NCBI GenBank assembly: GCA_035645275.1
Contig: DASQMX010000036.1
Coordinates: 1-64,000 of the forward strand
DNA: 64,000 nucleotides
Source of the DNA: Paranoxybacillus sp035645275
GTDB lineage: Bacteria; Bacillota; Bacilli; Bacillales; Anoxybacillaceae
Reading direction: 5' to 3'
Positions 24,127 to 33,131 of this stretch are shown here, piece by piece. A model generated the notes under the pieces. That model was not told where the DNA came from, did no database searches, and worked only from the letters and a program-made list of their open reading frames with translations. Both the position numbers and the translations under genes were made by a program. Within the stretch, counting starts at the first letter, position 1; each line of letters opens with the position of its first letter.

Positions 24127-25542
24127 ATGGAAACATCATGGTTATCGTTATTACCATTTTTAATTGTCATTCCAATAGCGATTTGGCTTCGCCAAATCTT
24201 ATTGGGACTTATATTAGGATTGTTAGTAGGTTCCTTTTGTTTAAATCCGCATTGGTTCGGTGGATTCAAAAAGACGATTCAATACATTATTCAAAGTTTG
24301 ACAGATGTTGAACATGTAAAAGTCATTCTTTTCTTATACCTTTTTGGTGCATTAATCGGAATGATGCAAATCACTGGAGGCATAAAAGGGTTTGTGCAAT
24401 GGATGAGCGAAAAGATTCATTCGCAAAGAAGAATGTTATTATTCGTATGGTTTACCGTTCCATTTACGTTCTTTACGCCGATGTTTCGCATCATGTTAAT
24501 TGGTCCGGTGATGAAATCAATGATTGGAAAGCTTCATATCGATAAAAGGAGAATGGCATATATTATTGATGTATCAACAGAGCCAATTATTGTATTATTG
24601 CCGGCTGCTACCGCTTTTATTGGCTTTATGACTTCGGTCGTAGAAGGGGCTTTAAAGCAAAACGGTCTGGAAGAATCAGCGTATCAAATGTTTATTGCCA
24701 GCTTGCCTTTTAATTTTTTTGCCATTATCGCATTAATCATTGGTTTGTTCACGACATTTATGAACATCGGTAACCGGGCAAAAAGTGAAAAAAATGAACG
24801 GGAACAACAGGAGACGAATCATTTTCACCGTTTAGGAATAAAGAAGGAACTGGCGTTAGTTGTAGGGGAGCCGTTACATCTTATTTTTCCGCTTTCCCTT
24901 ATTTGGTTATTTACGTTGCTATTATTTTGGTATGACGGAAAAGCGAAAGGTGCCGAAACAGTAATAGAGGCATTTTCTATGGCAGATGCGACCTTTGTTA
25001 TGTTACTTTCTCTTTTCTTTACGTTAATCATCACCATCCTTTTTTATTTATTTCGTCACCAACCGTTAAATGAATTGATCTATCATTTTTTTGATGGTGG
25101 GAATCAACTAATGGTTCCCATTGGTATGCTTATTTTAGTGTGGGCGGTTTCACTAACAGCGGAAGACTTAGGTTTTTCTGAATATGTATCATCGACATTC
25201 GGAACATTTCTACCCAAACATATTATCCCTGCCGTCATTTTTCTATTTGGTTCATTTATTTCTTATTTTATAGGAACATCTTGGGGGACATGGGGGTTGT
25301 TTATGCCGTTAGGGGTGACGTTAGCTGCGGTGACTGATGCGTCATTACCAATGACAATAGGTGCTGTTTTTGCAAGCGGGACATTTGGAGCATTTGCCTC
25401 TCCCTTGGGAGATACAACGATAACGACTGCCGCGATCATGGATTTAGATGTAATGGAATACGCCAAGTATAAATTGAAAATTTCTTTACTTTGCGGTGGA
25501 TTATCTTTTCTTGGTTATTTAATGGTCCCGATTGTTTTTTAA
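24127..25542 (+). CDS. NhaC-family Na+/H+ antiporter-like permease
   Basis: 471 aa from ATG 24127, 9 nt after AGAGGAG (the ATG at 24118 abuts that site). About eleven hydrophobic segments; charged residues in TPMFRIMLIGPVMKSMI and conserved FIGTSWGTWGLFMPLG and SGTFGAFASPLGDTTITTAA place it in the PF03553 NhaC-type group. It probably exchanges sodium or an amino-acid-like solute for protons; substrate uncertain because the family includes malate/lactate and tyrosine transporters. Monocistronic. Confidence 0.8.
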   Translation: METSWLSLLPFLIVIPIAIWLRQILLGLILGLLVGSFCLNPHWFGGFKKTIQYIIQSLTDVEHVKVILFLYLFGALIGMMQITGGIKGFVQWMSEKIHSQRRMLLFVWFTVPFTFFTPMFRIMLIGPVMKSMIGKLHIDKRRMAYIIDVSTEPIIVLLPAATAFIGFMTSVVEGALKQNGLEESAYQMFIASLPFNFFAIIALIIGLFTTFMNIGNRAKSEKNEREQQETNHFHRLGIKKELALVVGEPLHLIFPLSLIWLFTLLLFWYDGKAKGAETVIEAFSMADATFVMLLSLFFTLIITILFYLFRHQPLNELIYHFFDGGNQLMVPIGMLILVWAVSLTAEDLGFSEYVSSTFGTFLPKHIIPAVIFLFGSFISYFIGTSWGTWGLFMPLGVTLAAVTDASLPMTIGAVFASGTFGAFASPLGDTTITTAAIMDLDVMEYAKYKLKISLLCGGLSFLGYLMVPIVF

Positions 25543-25619
25543 CTATAATAAATAAATGATGGAAAAAGCAAATCCGCTTTTTGTTCTGTTAAATAGAGAA
25601 TGAGTCAGGAGGGGAATGG

Positions 25620-26468
25620 ATGGTGTTTACAAATATTAAAGTGATTGTGTTTGATTTAGACGGTACACTGTATGAAGACACACACCATTTCGCTTACTAT
25701 GCCAAACGAATTGAAGAAAGGTTAAGTGATGACAAGAGAGAAAAATTTCGAAGTGACTATGAAGCCGTTCTTTCCGGACGTCATCCGTTAAAAATTGGAA
25801 GTGTATACGACGTTCAAAGGGATTTAATCCTCATGTTGCATGACGGCGTCGTGAAAGAAGCGTACCGTTGGGATGGAACGAAATTAACCGCTGACGAGGT
25901 GCAAGCGATATATCCCAACAAAATTACTGTTAATCTAGACAATATGTTCAGCATTGGTGATTTATGGTGGGTTCCAAGCTCGATCGGACGTCACTATGGT
26001 TTAAGAAATGAAGATACATATCAGGCGTTTCTTGAAACGAGGGAGCATATGATGAGTCCGGAGTTTCAGATGAAGCCCATTGACGGGGTAGCAGAAACAT
26101 TAACGGAAATTCGAGACGATATTAAATTAGTGCTTATGACGAACAGTCCGAAACCCGATAGCGAAGCAATACTCAAGAAATTAGGTTTATCCAACTGTTT
26201 TCATTAAAAAATATTCGAAGCTGGGAAACCGGTAAAAACAGCGGAGAGATTTGAATGGATTGCCAGAACATATGCCGTTCGCTTTGACGAAATCATGAGC
26301 GTAGGTGATAACTTGGTGAATGACATTATCCCGGCACGGAATCTTGGATGTAAAACAATCTATATCGACTCCCATCAAATCGCGAATGAACAAAGCGCTG
26401 ATATCGTGGTTGAAAAAATCGAAGACTGCTTCGAAATTTTACGAAATGTAGCAAATTTATTACATTAA
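25620..26468 (+). pseudogene. HAD-family hydrolase with one in-frame stop
   Basis: The frame starts MVFTNIKVIVFDLDGTLYED (HAD motif I, DxDGT) and runs to a TAA at 26205-26207 after LMTNSPKPDSEAILKK (motif II Thr/Ser-like). The same frame then continues KIFEAGKPVKTAERFEW.. and MSVGDNLVNDIIPARNLG (motif IV, GDxxxxD) to a stop at 26466. A single nonsense codon in an otherwise conserved protein of ~282 aa suggests a recent point mutation, since CAA or GAA to TAA is enough. Whether readthrough occurs is unknown. Substrate cannot be predicted beyond a small phosphate ester. Confidence 0.85.
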
Positions 26469-26500
26469 ATTGAAAAAATCTGAGGGTTCTTATTAAGTTC

Positions 26501-26529
26501 AAAATACACTATGTTCTAAATGAACAAAC
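26501..26529 (+). other. Ter-like site B
   Basis: AAAATACACTATGTTCTAAAT followed by GAAC. The 16-mer ACACTATGTTCTAAAT is identical to site C at 37064-37093 upstream of rtp. It lies in non-coding DNA between two plus-strand genes. Confidence 0.7.
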
Positions 26530-26737
26530 TAAAAACATAAATACAAATAAGTAATTAAAGATATTCTTAAATTATTGAAATATTATTCGACTATGTTTCT
26601 TATCCATCAAAACAAGTGAAATAAAACGATTCACTAAGGAAAGGACGATAACATCGAACTTCTACTGGTGAAAGCGGAAAAAATATCATGTACTTTCAAC
26701 TCAATGATTTGCTTAACTCATCATGTTATACCAACTA

Positions 26738-26772
26738 AAACCGTAATCTTCTATAGGGATTGCGGTTTTTTT
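26738..26772 (+). terminator. Rho-independent terminator
   Basis: AAACCGTAATC / GATTGCGGTTT stem (one wobble) followed by a run of T. It precedes the aminotransferase gene, whose start is 65 bp on. Confidence 0.75.
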
Positions 26773-26836
26773 ATTTAACCGTTTTAGGGTAAATAACATA
26801 ATTTATGAATAAAAGACTAGATGAAAGGATGTTCAT

Positions 26837-28336
26837 ATGGACATCAAGATACGCATTGGTCAAGCCGCTTTTACATTTCGTGGAGAATTAGAGTCTTATT
26901 TTCGACGATTCCGAGAACAAACCATCGGAATTGATCATTATTTTGACTCACCGTTCGGCAAGCTGCGAATCATCTATGCGGATTGGACAGCGAGCGGGCG
27001 TCTATACGCACCGATTGAGAAAAAATTAAGCGAGGAAATTGGGCCATTTGTGGCGAATACACATACAGAGTCGAATGTAACAGGAACAAAAATGACATTA
27101 GCTTATAAGAAAGCAAAGGAAATCATTAAACATCATGTAAACGCCGATACCGATGACGTTATTATTATGACCGACTCAGGGACAACGGGAGCCATCAATA
27201 AGCTTCAGCGCATTTTAGGAATACGGATCCCTGAACAGCTAAAGAATAGGCTATCCCTTGCTGATGAAGAGCGTCCGATTATCTTTATTACTCATATGGA
27301 GCATCACTCGAACATTCTTTCTTGGATGGAGACGATTGGCGATGTCGTAACGATTCGACCAACGAACAACGGAAATGTAGATATCGAACATTTAAAACAA
27401 CTATTAGGGCAATATCGTCACCGAAGAATGAAAATCGGGGCATTTACTGCCTGTTCCAACGTAACCGGAATTCAAACGCCATATCATCAGTTGGCTAAAA
27501 TCATGCATGAACATGGGGGAGTTTGCTTTGTTGATTTTGCTGCATCAGCTCCATACACAACCATTAATATGCACCCGGATGACCCGCTTGAAAAATTAGA
27601 CGGAATCTTTTTTTCGCCGCATAAATTTTTAGGGGGACCAGGAAGTGCCGGTGTTTTAATATTTGATTCGCGATTATATCAGAACAATGTCCCCGATCAT
27701 CCAGGAGGAGGCACCGTTCTTTGGAGCAATCCTTGGGGAGAGTATCAGTATATTTCTGATATTGAAGCCCGTGAGGACGGAGGGACGCCACCGTTTTTAC
27801 AAACGATCAAAGCAGCGCTAGCTATTAAATTAAAAGAACAAATGGGTGTAGAAAACATGATCGAGCGGGAAAAAGAGATGATTTCGCTTTTATTATCAAA
27901 CTTAAAAACGATTCCTCATGTTCACGTTTTAGAGGGACATCGTGAAGATCGGCTTGGAATTGTTTCTTTCACGATCGAAGGAATTCATTACAATTTAGCG
28001 GTTAAGTTACTAAACGACCGATTTGGGATTCAAGTACGGGGCGGGTGCTCTTGCGCTGGGCCGTATGGTCATTACTTATTTCAAATCGACAAGCAGACGT
28101 CAAAACAAATAACGCAACAAATTCAACAAGGCAATTTTCTGAATAAGCCGGGATGGATCCGTGTATCCCTTCATCCAATTATGACAAATGAAGAGCTATA
28201 TGAAATTGTCCGTGCAATCCGTTGTATTACGCTATACAAAGACGAATGGAAAAAAGATTATATATATAGTAAAGAGAAAAATGAGTTTTATCATCAAAAA
28301 GACAATAAAGACATTCGGCAATTGTTCGAAATTTAA
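26837..28336 (+). CDS. Class V aminotransferase / cysteine desulfurase-like PLP enzyme
   Basis: 499 aa, with AAAGGATG-type site before ATG. Class V fold: YADWTASGRLYAPIE, IIMTDSGTTGAINKLQ (PLP phosphate loop), THMEHHSNILSW (His stacking on PLP), VDFAASAPY (Asp), and the Schiff-base Lys in FFSPHKFLGGPGSAG. A Cys-rich loop, VRGGCSCAGPYGHYL, is where SufS/NifS enzymes carry catalytic Cys. About 80 residues longer than SufS, with extensions at both ends. Family-level call only; it may act on cysteine or another amino acid. No sulfur-cluster genes adjoin it. Confidence 0.82.
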   Translation: MDIKIRIGQAAFTFRGELESYFRRFREQTIGIDHYFDSPFGKLRIIYADWTASGRLYAPIEKKLSEEIGPFVANTHTESNVTGTKMTLAYKKAKEIIKHHVNADTDDVIIMTDSGTTGAINKLQRILGIRIPEQLKNRLSLADEERPIIFITHMEHHSNILSWMETIGDVVTIRPTNNGNVDIEHLKQLLGQYRHRRMKIGAFTACSNVTGIQTPYHQLAKIMHEHGGVCFVDFAASAPYTTINMHPDDPLEKLDGIFFSPHKFLGGPGSAGVLIFDSRLYQNNVPDHPGGGTVLWSNPWGEYQYISDIEAREDGGTPPFLQTIKAALAIKLKEQMGVENMIEREKEMISLLLSNLKTIPHVHVLEGHREDRLGIVSFTIEGIHYNLAVKLLNDRFGIQVRGGCSCAGPYGHYLFQIDKQTSKQITQQIQQGNFLNKPGWIRVSLHPIMTNEELYEIVRAIRCITLYKDEWKKDYIYSKEKNEFYHQKDNKDIRQLFEI

Positions 28337-28413
28337 CAATTTATATGGTTTCCATTTATGACAAATAGCAGGTAAAATAAGGTGCAAATCAATAAAAAAG
28401 GAAAGATGAAGTT

Positions 28414-29580
28414 ATGAAGGAGATATATGAGTTATTGATTCGTACAGAACGAGAGCAGCAATTATACGAAAAAGCAGCCCAACTAGCCAACCAGTTTCGA
28501 GAGCGGGCTCATTTATATGACGAACAAGCCGCTTTTCCGTTTGAAAATTTTGCAGAATTAAAGAAAGCGCAGTTTCATTCACTAACCATTCCTCAAAAAT
28601 ACGGCGGACAGGAAATTTCTCTCTATGAGTTTCTCCTAGTGCAAGAAACCATTGCTCAAGGAGATTCAGCAACTGCTTTATCGCTCGGCTGGCATTTAGG
28701 AATAATTATGAATATCGCTCAAGAAAGAAAATGGAAAGAATCTGTTTTTTCGCGGTTATGTAAAGAAATTATTCAATACCAATATTTAATCAATAGCGCT
28801 CAAACCGAAAAAGCAACAGGTAGTCCTGCGCGCGGGGGAAGACCGGAAACGAAAGCGAAAAAGTGTAATGGCCATTGGATTATTAATGGACGAAAAACGT
28901 ATACATCGATGGCCCCAGCCCTTGATTATTTTATCGTCTCGGCAACGATTGCGGAAACAGAAGAGGTAGCTGACTTTCTTATTCCGAGGTTAGCCAAAGG
29001 AGTTAAAATAGAAGAAACGTGGGATACACTCGGAATGAGAGGAACGAGAAGTGATGATTTAATATTAGAAGATGTTGAAGTGCCGGAAGAAGCACTTGTC
29101 GAAATGAAATCACAAAAGAAAAAAGGGAACCCTCAAGGATGGTTGCTGCATATTCCTGCTTGTTATTTAGGGATTGCTATTGCAGCACGAAATGAAGCGA
29201 TTCATTTTGCACAAACGTATCAGCCAAATAGTTTATCCCATCCGATTAAAGAGTTACCAGAGGTACGAAGAAAGATTGCCGAAATGGATATCGAGCTCAT
29301 GACAGCACGTCATTTTATGTATTCGGTGGCCGAAAAATGGGATCAATATCCAGACAAACGTCCATACATGGGTCCGGAACTTGCTGCGGTCAAATATGTA
29401 GCAACAAATGCAGCTGTCAAAATTGTTGACCAAGCGATGCGCATTGTCGGAGGACAAAGTTTATTTACCTCTAGTCCTCTGCAAAGATTTTATCGCGATG
29501 TAAGAGCAGGGCTTCATAATCCACCCGCTGACGATATTACTCTATCTCTTCTTGCTCAACGGGCATTTTCTCATGAGTAA
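28414..29580 (+). CDS. Acyl-CoA dehydrogenase family flavoprotein (YdbM-like)
   Basis: 388 aa. N-terminal helical domain, middle beta domain with NGHWIINGRKTYTSMA and GMRGTRSDDLILEDVEVP (substrate/FAD contact strands), C-terminal helices with MRIVGGQSLFTSSPLQRFYRDVRAG (FAD-binding segment). The usual Glu catalytic base of the CaiA/ACAD group is not obvious, so it may belong to the desulfurisation/YdbM-like subgroup. It lies 78 bp after the class V enzyme and may be co-transcribed, which would suit sulfur scavenging, but this is inference. Confidence 0.85.
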   Translation: MKEIYELLIRTEREQQLYEKAAQLANQFRERAHLYDEQAAFPFENFAELKKAQFHSLTIPQKYGGQEISLYEFLLVQETIAQGDSATALSLGWHLGIIMNIAQERKWKESVFSRLCKEIIQYQYLINSAQTEKATGSPARGGRPETKAKKCNGHWIINGRKTYTSMAPALDYFIVSATIAETEEVADFLIPRLAKGVKIEETWDTLGMRGTRSDDLILEDVEVPEEALVEMKSQKKKGNPQGWLLHIPACYLGIAIAARNEAIHFAQTYQPNSLSHPIKELPEVRRKIAEMDIELMTARHFMYSVAEKWDQYPDKRPYMGPELAAVKYVATNAAVKIVDQAMRIVGGQSLFTSSPLQRFYRDVRAGLHNPPADDITLSLLAQRAFSHE

Positions 29581-29953
29581 AGCGATGGGGCGATTTACTG
29601 TTAAGATTTACTGTTAAATAGATTGTCAAATGCACAAACGGCTTCATCATGTGATAAGTGTTGATGATATGAAACAGTTTAAACTAACTCCCGCTTCATA
29701 TACACTCGTCCTAGACAGATTGGGAGTAAAGAGAGAAGAAGTATTATTCATTTCATCTAATACATGGGATATTGCCGGTGCTAGGAGCTTTAAGTGATGA
29801 ACCGAACAGGAGAAATCATAGATGAGATGAGATAGGGATTCAGCCTGATTATATATACAGTGATTTATCAGGGATTTTTGAATGGAAATAACAAATGTTT
29901 TTTTATATGGTGGGCGCGCCTTTTTCGTTTTGCGGCAAGCCCACCAATCTGTT
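29581..29953. other. Intergenic region with gene remnant
   Basis: Contains a haloacid-dehalogenase fragment (29636-29797) and an 8-bp-class GC-rich hairpin (GGTGGGC 29909-29915 / GCCCACC 29939-29945) without a clear U-tract. Otherwise nothing. Confidence 0.5.
29636..29797 (+). pseudogene. Haloacid dehalogenase type II, C-terminal fragment
   Basis: One frame reads RLHHVISVDDMKQFKLTPASY, then LGVKREEVLFISSNTWDIAGARSFK and stops. This matches the S-x3-F-K-P-x2-Y and LFVSSNxWDxxGA region of (S)-2-haloacid dehalogenases. The N-terminal catalytic half and the last strands are missing, so it is a decayed relic. Confidence 0.75.
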
Positions 29954-30823
29954 TTACAGTAGCTGTTGCTTCATAAACTGAGGAAGCTGGAAACATTGCT
30001 TTAATATATCGGCATTGACGTACTTTGTATCAGTTGGGATCGACTTGTTTTCTGAAAGGGAAAGCGGGATTTTTGAGCCGATTGTAAAACTCCATAATCC
30101 ACCAGGGTAAGTAGGCACTGTTGCAGTATAAATAGTAGAATATGGGAATAATTTATTAATGTTTGTATGAGTCTGTTTCAGAACGTCCATATGGAAAATT
30201 GGAGACTGGCTTTGACAAACCATTAAACCGTCATCTTTTAACGCGCGATAAACGTTGCTATAAAATTCATATGAAAACAGTTCTTTCGCTGGACCAACAG
30301 GATCAGAAGAGTCGATAATAATCACATCGTATGTGTTCGCGTGTTCTTTAATAAACGCGACACCGTCCGTGTATATAAATTTCACACGAGGATCAGAAAG
30401 GTTTCCAGATACGTCTGTAAGATGTTCTTTACATACCTTTACGACCATTTCGTCAATTTCGACCATATGAATTTCTTCAACCTCTTTATATTTCGCAACC
30501 TCACGTGCTGCTCCACAGTCACCGCCACCGATAATTAGAACCTTTTTTGGCGATGGATGAAATTGAAGGGGAACATGTGAAATCATTTCATTGTAAATGT
30601 GACCGTCAATAGAAGTCGTTTGAACAACTCCATCAAGAACGAGCATTCTGCCAAAATCATAAGAATCGAGAATCATTACATGTTGAAACGGTGATTGGTC
30701 CGAGAAAATAACATCTTTGATGCGATAACTAATTTTTAGATTTTCACGCTCGTCCTCAGTTAACCAAAGTTCACCATTTTCATTTTTAATATAAGGTGGT
30801 AATTGCTTTGGTAAGCTATTCAT
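29954..30823 (-). CDS. speE: Spermidine synthase
   Basis: 289 aa, with AAAGGAGG before ATG. Polyamine synthase fold: ELWLTEDERENLKISYRIK.., QHVMILDSYDFGRMLVLDGVVQTT, HVPLQFHPSPKKVLIIGGGDCGAAREVAKY (dcSAM-binding loop), DVIIIDSSDPVGPAKELFS (catalytic Asp). It transfers the aminopropyl group of decarboxylated SAM to putrescine. Single gene here; the usual neighbour speB is not in the window. Confidence 0.95.
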   Translation of the reverse strand: MNSLPKQLPPYIKNENGELWLTEDERENLKISYRIKDVIFSDQSPFQHVMILDSYDFGRMLVLDGVVQTTSIDGHIYNEMISHVPLQFHPSPKKVLIIGGGDCGAAREVAKYKEVEEIHMVEIDEMVVKVCKEHLTDVSGNLSDPRVKFIYTDGVAFIKEHANTYDVIIIDSSDPVGPAKELFSYEFYSNVYRALKDDGLMVCQSQSPIFHMDVLKQTHTNINKLFPYSTIYTATVPTYPGGLWSFTIGSKIPLSLSENKSIPTDTKYVNADILKQCFQLPQFMKQQLL

Positions 30824-30961
30824 TGTTGCCTCCTTTGAAAGTCATATTTTTATAACACCTTTCTAATATTAATATATTTTGTCGGATGTGACAAACGAAA
30901 TATTTACATTTATGACGAAATTTGTCGTCTAGGGTAAACAAAGTGTTTTAGAATCCATTTC

Positions 30962-31108
30962 TTATTCACCAGTATCCGATGTTTCAGTTCCTCCACCGAT
31001 ATTTCCTGATTGATTTTGATCTTTATTGTTTTGATTGTCTCCACATCCAGCTATAACGCTAAATAAAATTAGCAAGACAATCGCTTTCAACCAACAGTTT
31101 CGCATCAT
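30962..31108 (-). CDS. 48-aa small lipoprotein
   Basis: MMRNCWLKAIVLLILFSVIAGCGDN: a short signal peptide with lipobox SVIAGC, so Cys22 would be lipidated, followed by a 26-residue Asn/Gln/Gly-rich hydrophilic tail (NQNNKDQNQSGNIGGGTE). AAAGGAAG lies upstream of ATG. It is too short for homology-based naming. Likely exported and membrane-anchored; function unknown. Confidence 0.65.
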   Translation of the reverse strand: MMRNCWLKAIVLLILFSVIAGCGDNQNNKDQNQSGNIGGGTETSDTGE

Positions 31109-31189
31109 ACTTTATCTTCCTTTCGTATTTTAATTATATGTAACCCGAAACGTTCTTGTTTGTAGTATGTCAAAAAGATTGAAAAATAT

Positions 31190-31225
31190 AAAAAGCATCT
31201 AACCCCAAGCTGTTAGATGCTTTTA
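31190..31225 (-). terminator. Terminator overlapping the nsrR stop codon
   Basis: AAAAGCATCTAAC / GTTAGATGCTTTT stem. The nsrR stop codon is inside one arm, and the minus strand continues into a T-rich run. Confidence 0.8.
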
Positions 31226-31671
31226 TTTATATCTAGAGCATTAGTAAGCAAATTTTTCAGTTCATCTTTATTCTGGAGCAAATCCGCTAACGTATAGGAG
31301 TCAAGTACTTTTAAAAATGCTTGCAGTGCCTCGTGAAAAATATGTTTAAGATGACAAATAGGAGTAACGATACAATGGTTTTCGCGACCTGCAAAACATT
31401 CAACTAGCGATAAATTATCCTCTGTTTGGCGAATCACCCATCCGATATTAATCTCACTAGGTGGCTTGGCTAAGCGGATGCCGCCGTTTCGTCCACGAAT
31501 GGTTTCGATCAAACCAAGCTTACCTAACTCGTACACAATCTTACTTAAATGGTTTTCAGAAATCGAAAACGTTTTTGAAATTTCTTTGATATTGGTTTTT
31601 TCACCTTCCTCAAGCGTTCCTAAATAAAGGAGAACGCGCAAAGAGAAGTCCGTATATGTTGTTAAGTGCAT
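31213..31671 (-). CDS. nsrR: Nitric-oxide-sensing Rrf2-family repressor
   Basis: 152 aa from ATG 31671 (MHLTTYTDFSLRVLLYLG), which has AAAGGTG upstream and matches NsrR N-termini; an earlier ATG at 31692 lacks a site. Rrf2 winged helix (FSISENHLSKIVYELGKLGLIETIRGRNGGIRL) and three Cys in CFAGRENHCIVTPICHL that hold a [4Fe-4S] cluster disrupted by NO. Divergent from hmp, with NsrR-type boxes in the shared region, giving the standard NO-detoxification circuit. Confidence 0.92.
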   Translation of the reverse strand: MHLTTYTDFSLRVLLYLGTLEEGEKTNIKEISKTFSISENHLSKIVYELGKLGLIETIRGRNGGIRLAKPPSEINIGWVIRQTEDNLSLVECFAGRENHCIVTPICHLKHIFHEALQAFLKVLDSYTLADLLQNKDELKNLLTNALDINKSI

Positions 31672-31760
31672 TCCTTTCACACCTTTATTCATAGTTTCTT
31701 CACTTATTCTAACATGAATTAGAAAAATCTAAAAAAAGTAGATTTGTGAACAATTTGTTA

Positions 31761-31830
31761 AAGATGTATTTTAAATATTGCTTTTATTTGATAATCATGT
31801 TTGAATAAAGATGTATATAAAATACATCTT
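31761..31830. promoter_or_regulatory. Two NsrR-type operator boxes between nsrR and hmp
   Basis: AAGATGTATTTTAAATATTG (31761-31780) and a near-perfect palindrome, AAGATGTAT..ATACATCTT (31808-31830). Both resemble the known AT-rich NsrR box (ATRTATYTTAAATATAT). The second lies 22 bp before hmp. Confidence 0.75.
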
Positions 31831-31851
31831 TTCAGTGAGGGGATATAGAAG

Positions 31852-33087
31852 ATGAGTGCGACAAAAACAATGTTAAGCGAAAAAACAATGGAAATTATTA
31901 AGTCAACTGTTCCGGTATTAGAGAAATACGGAGAACAAATTACAAAACACTTTTATCAAACGATGTTCTCTAATCATCCAGAGTTATTAAACATTTTTAA
32001 TCAGACGCATCAAAAACAGGGCAAACAACCAAGAGCGCTTGCAGCTTCTATTTACGCAGCCGCTCAGCATATTGATAATTTAGAAGCGATTATGCCTGTT
32101 GTAAAACGAATCGCACATAAACACCGCAGCTTAGGTATCAAACCTGAGCATTATCCGATTGTCGGAAAGTATCTACTGATTGCGATTAAGGATGTACTTG
32201 GGGATGCAGCGACTGATGAAATTATCGAAGCATGGAAAGAAGCCTATGGTGTCCTTGCTGATGTCTTTATACAAGTAGAAGCCGAAATGTATAAAGAAGC
32301 CGAAGAAGCCAAAGGCGGCTGGAAAGATTTCCGCAAGTTCGTTGTCAAGAAAAAAGTGAAAGAAAGCGATGTCATCACTTCCTTCTATTTAATGCCGGAA
32401 GATGGAGACGAGATTGCTGAATTCTTGCCAGGTCAGTATGTGAGTGTAAAACTCAACATCCCAGGCGAAAAGTATACACATATTCGTCAATACAGCTTAT
32501 CAGATGCGCCAGGAAAAGACTATTATCGCATCAGCGTGAAACGAGAAGCGGCAACTGCTGACAAGGCAGCAGGAATTGTCTCTAACTATTTGCATGACCA
32601 TGTGCAAGAAGGGGATATCGTTGAGCTAAGTGCTCCAGCGGGGGATTTTGTTTTAGACACATCCGATGCACCTATCGTGTTTATGAGCGGCGGGGTGGGT
32701 ATTACACCTTTATTAAGCATGCTAAATACGATTGTTGAGCGTCAGCCTAATCGAAACGTGACGTTCATTCACGCCGCTATTAACGGAAATGTTCATGCGT
32801 TCCATGACCATATCAGTCAGTTAGCAAAAGAAAACGAAAATATCTCTTACTATATTTGCTATCAATCACCTTCTGAAGAAGATCGCAAAAAATACGGTTT
32901 TGTTAAAGAAGGGTTTATTGACTTAGAGTTTATTCAATCGGTTGTGAAAAATAAAGATTCTCAATTCTATTTCTGCGGTCCTGTTCCATTTATGAAAACC
33001 GTTTACTACGCGTTAAAAGAATGGGGCGTGACAGAGGAACAAATTCATTATGAATTCTTTGGCTCTGCCGAAGATTTAACAAAATAA
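31852..33087 (+). CDS. hmp: Flavohemoprotein (nitric oxide dioxygenase)
   Basis: 411 aa, with GTGAGGGG before ATG. Globin domain 1-140 with proximal His in IAHKHRSLGIKPEHYPIVG and distal Phe/Tyr/Gln region YGEQITKHFYQTMF. FAD domain with RQYSLSDAPGKDYYRISVKRE, NAD domain with MSGGVGITPLLSML and FYFCGPVPFMK. Converts NO plus O2 to nitrate using NAD(P)H. Paired with nsrR. Confidence 0.96.
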   Translation: MSATKTMLSEKTMEIIKSTVPVLEKYGEQITKHFYQTMFSNHPELLNIFNQTHQKQGKQPRALAASIYAAAQHIDNLEAIMPVVKRIAHKHRSLGIKPEHYPIVGKYLLIAIKDVLGDAATDEIIEAWKEAYGVLADVFIQVEAEMYKEAEEAKGGWKDFRKFVVKKKVKESDVITSFYLMPEDGDEIAEFLPGQYVSVKLNIPGEKYTHIRQYSLSDAPGKDYYRISVKREAATADKAAGIVSNYLHDHVQEGDIVELSAPAGDFVLDTSDAPIVFMSGGVGITPLLSMLNTIVERQPNRNVTFIHAAINGNVHAFHDHISQLAKENENISYYICYQSPSEEDRKKYGFVKEGFIDLEFIQSVVKNKDSQFYFCGPVPFMKTVYYALKEWGVTEEQIHYEFFGSAEDLTK

Positions 33088-33099
33088 TATTATAATATA

Positions 33100-33131
33100 G
33101 AACGCCAGGTATTTACGCCTGGCGTTTTTTA
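33100..33131 (+). terminator. Terminator between convergent hmp and COG0523 gene
   Basis: ACGCCAGG / CCTGGCGT stem with U-tract GTTTTTTATT. It touches the stop of the convergent minus-strand gene and may serve both. Confidence 0.85.

Larger units (their letters stand above)
26469..26836. other. Intergenic region with Ter-like site and terminator
   Basis: Contains Ter-like site B (26501-26529) and a terminator hairpin (26738-26772). No additional gene is visible. Confidence 0.6.
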
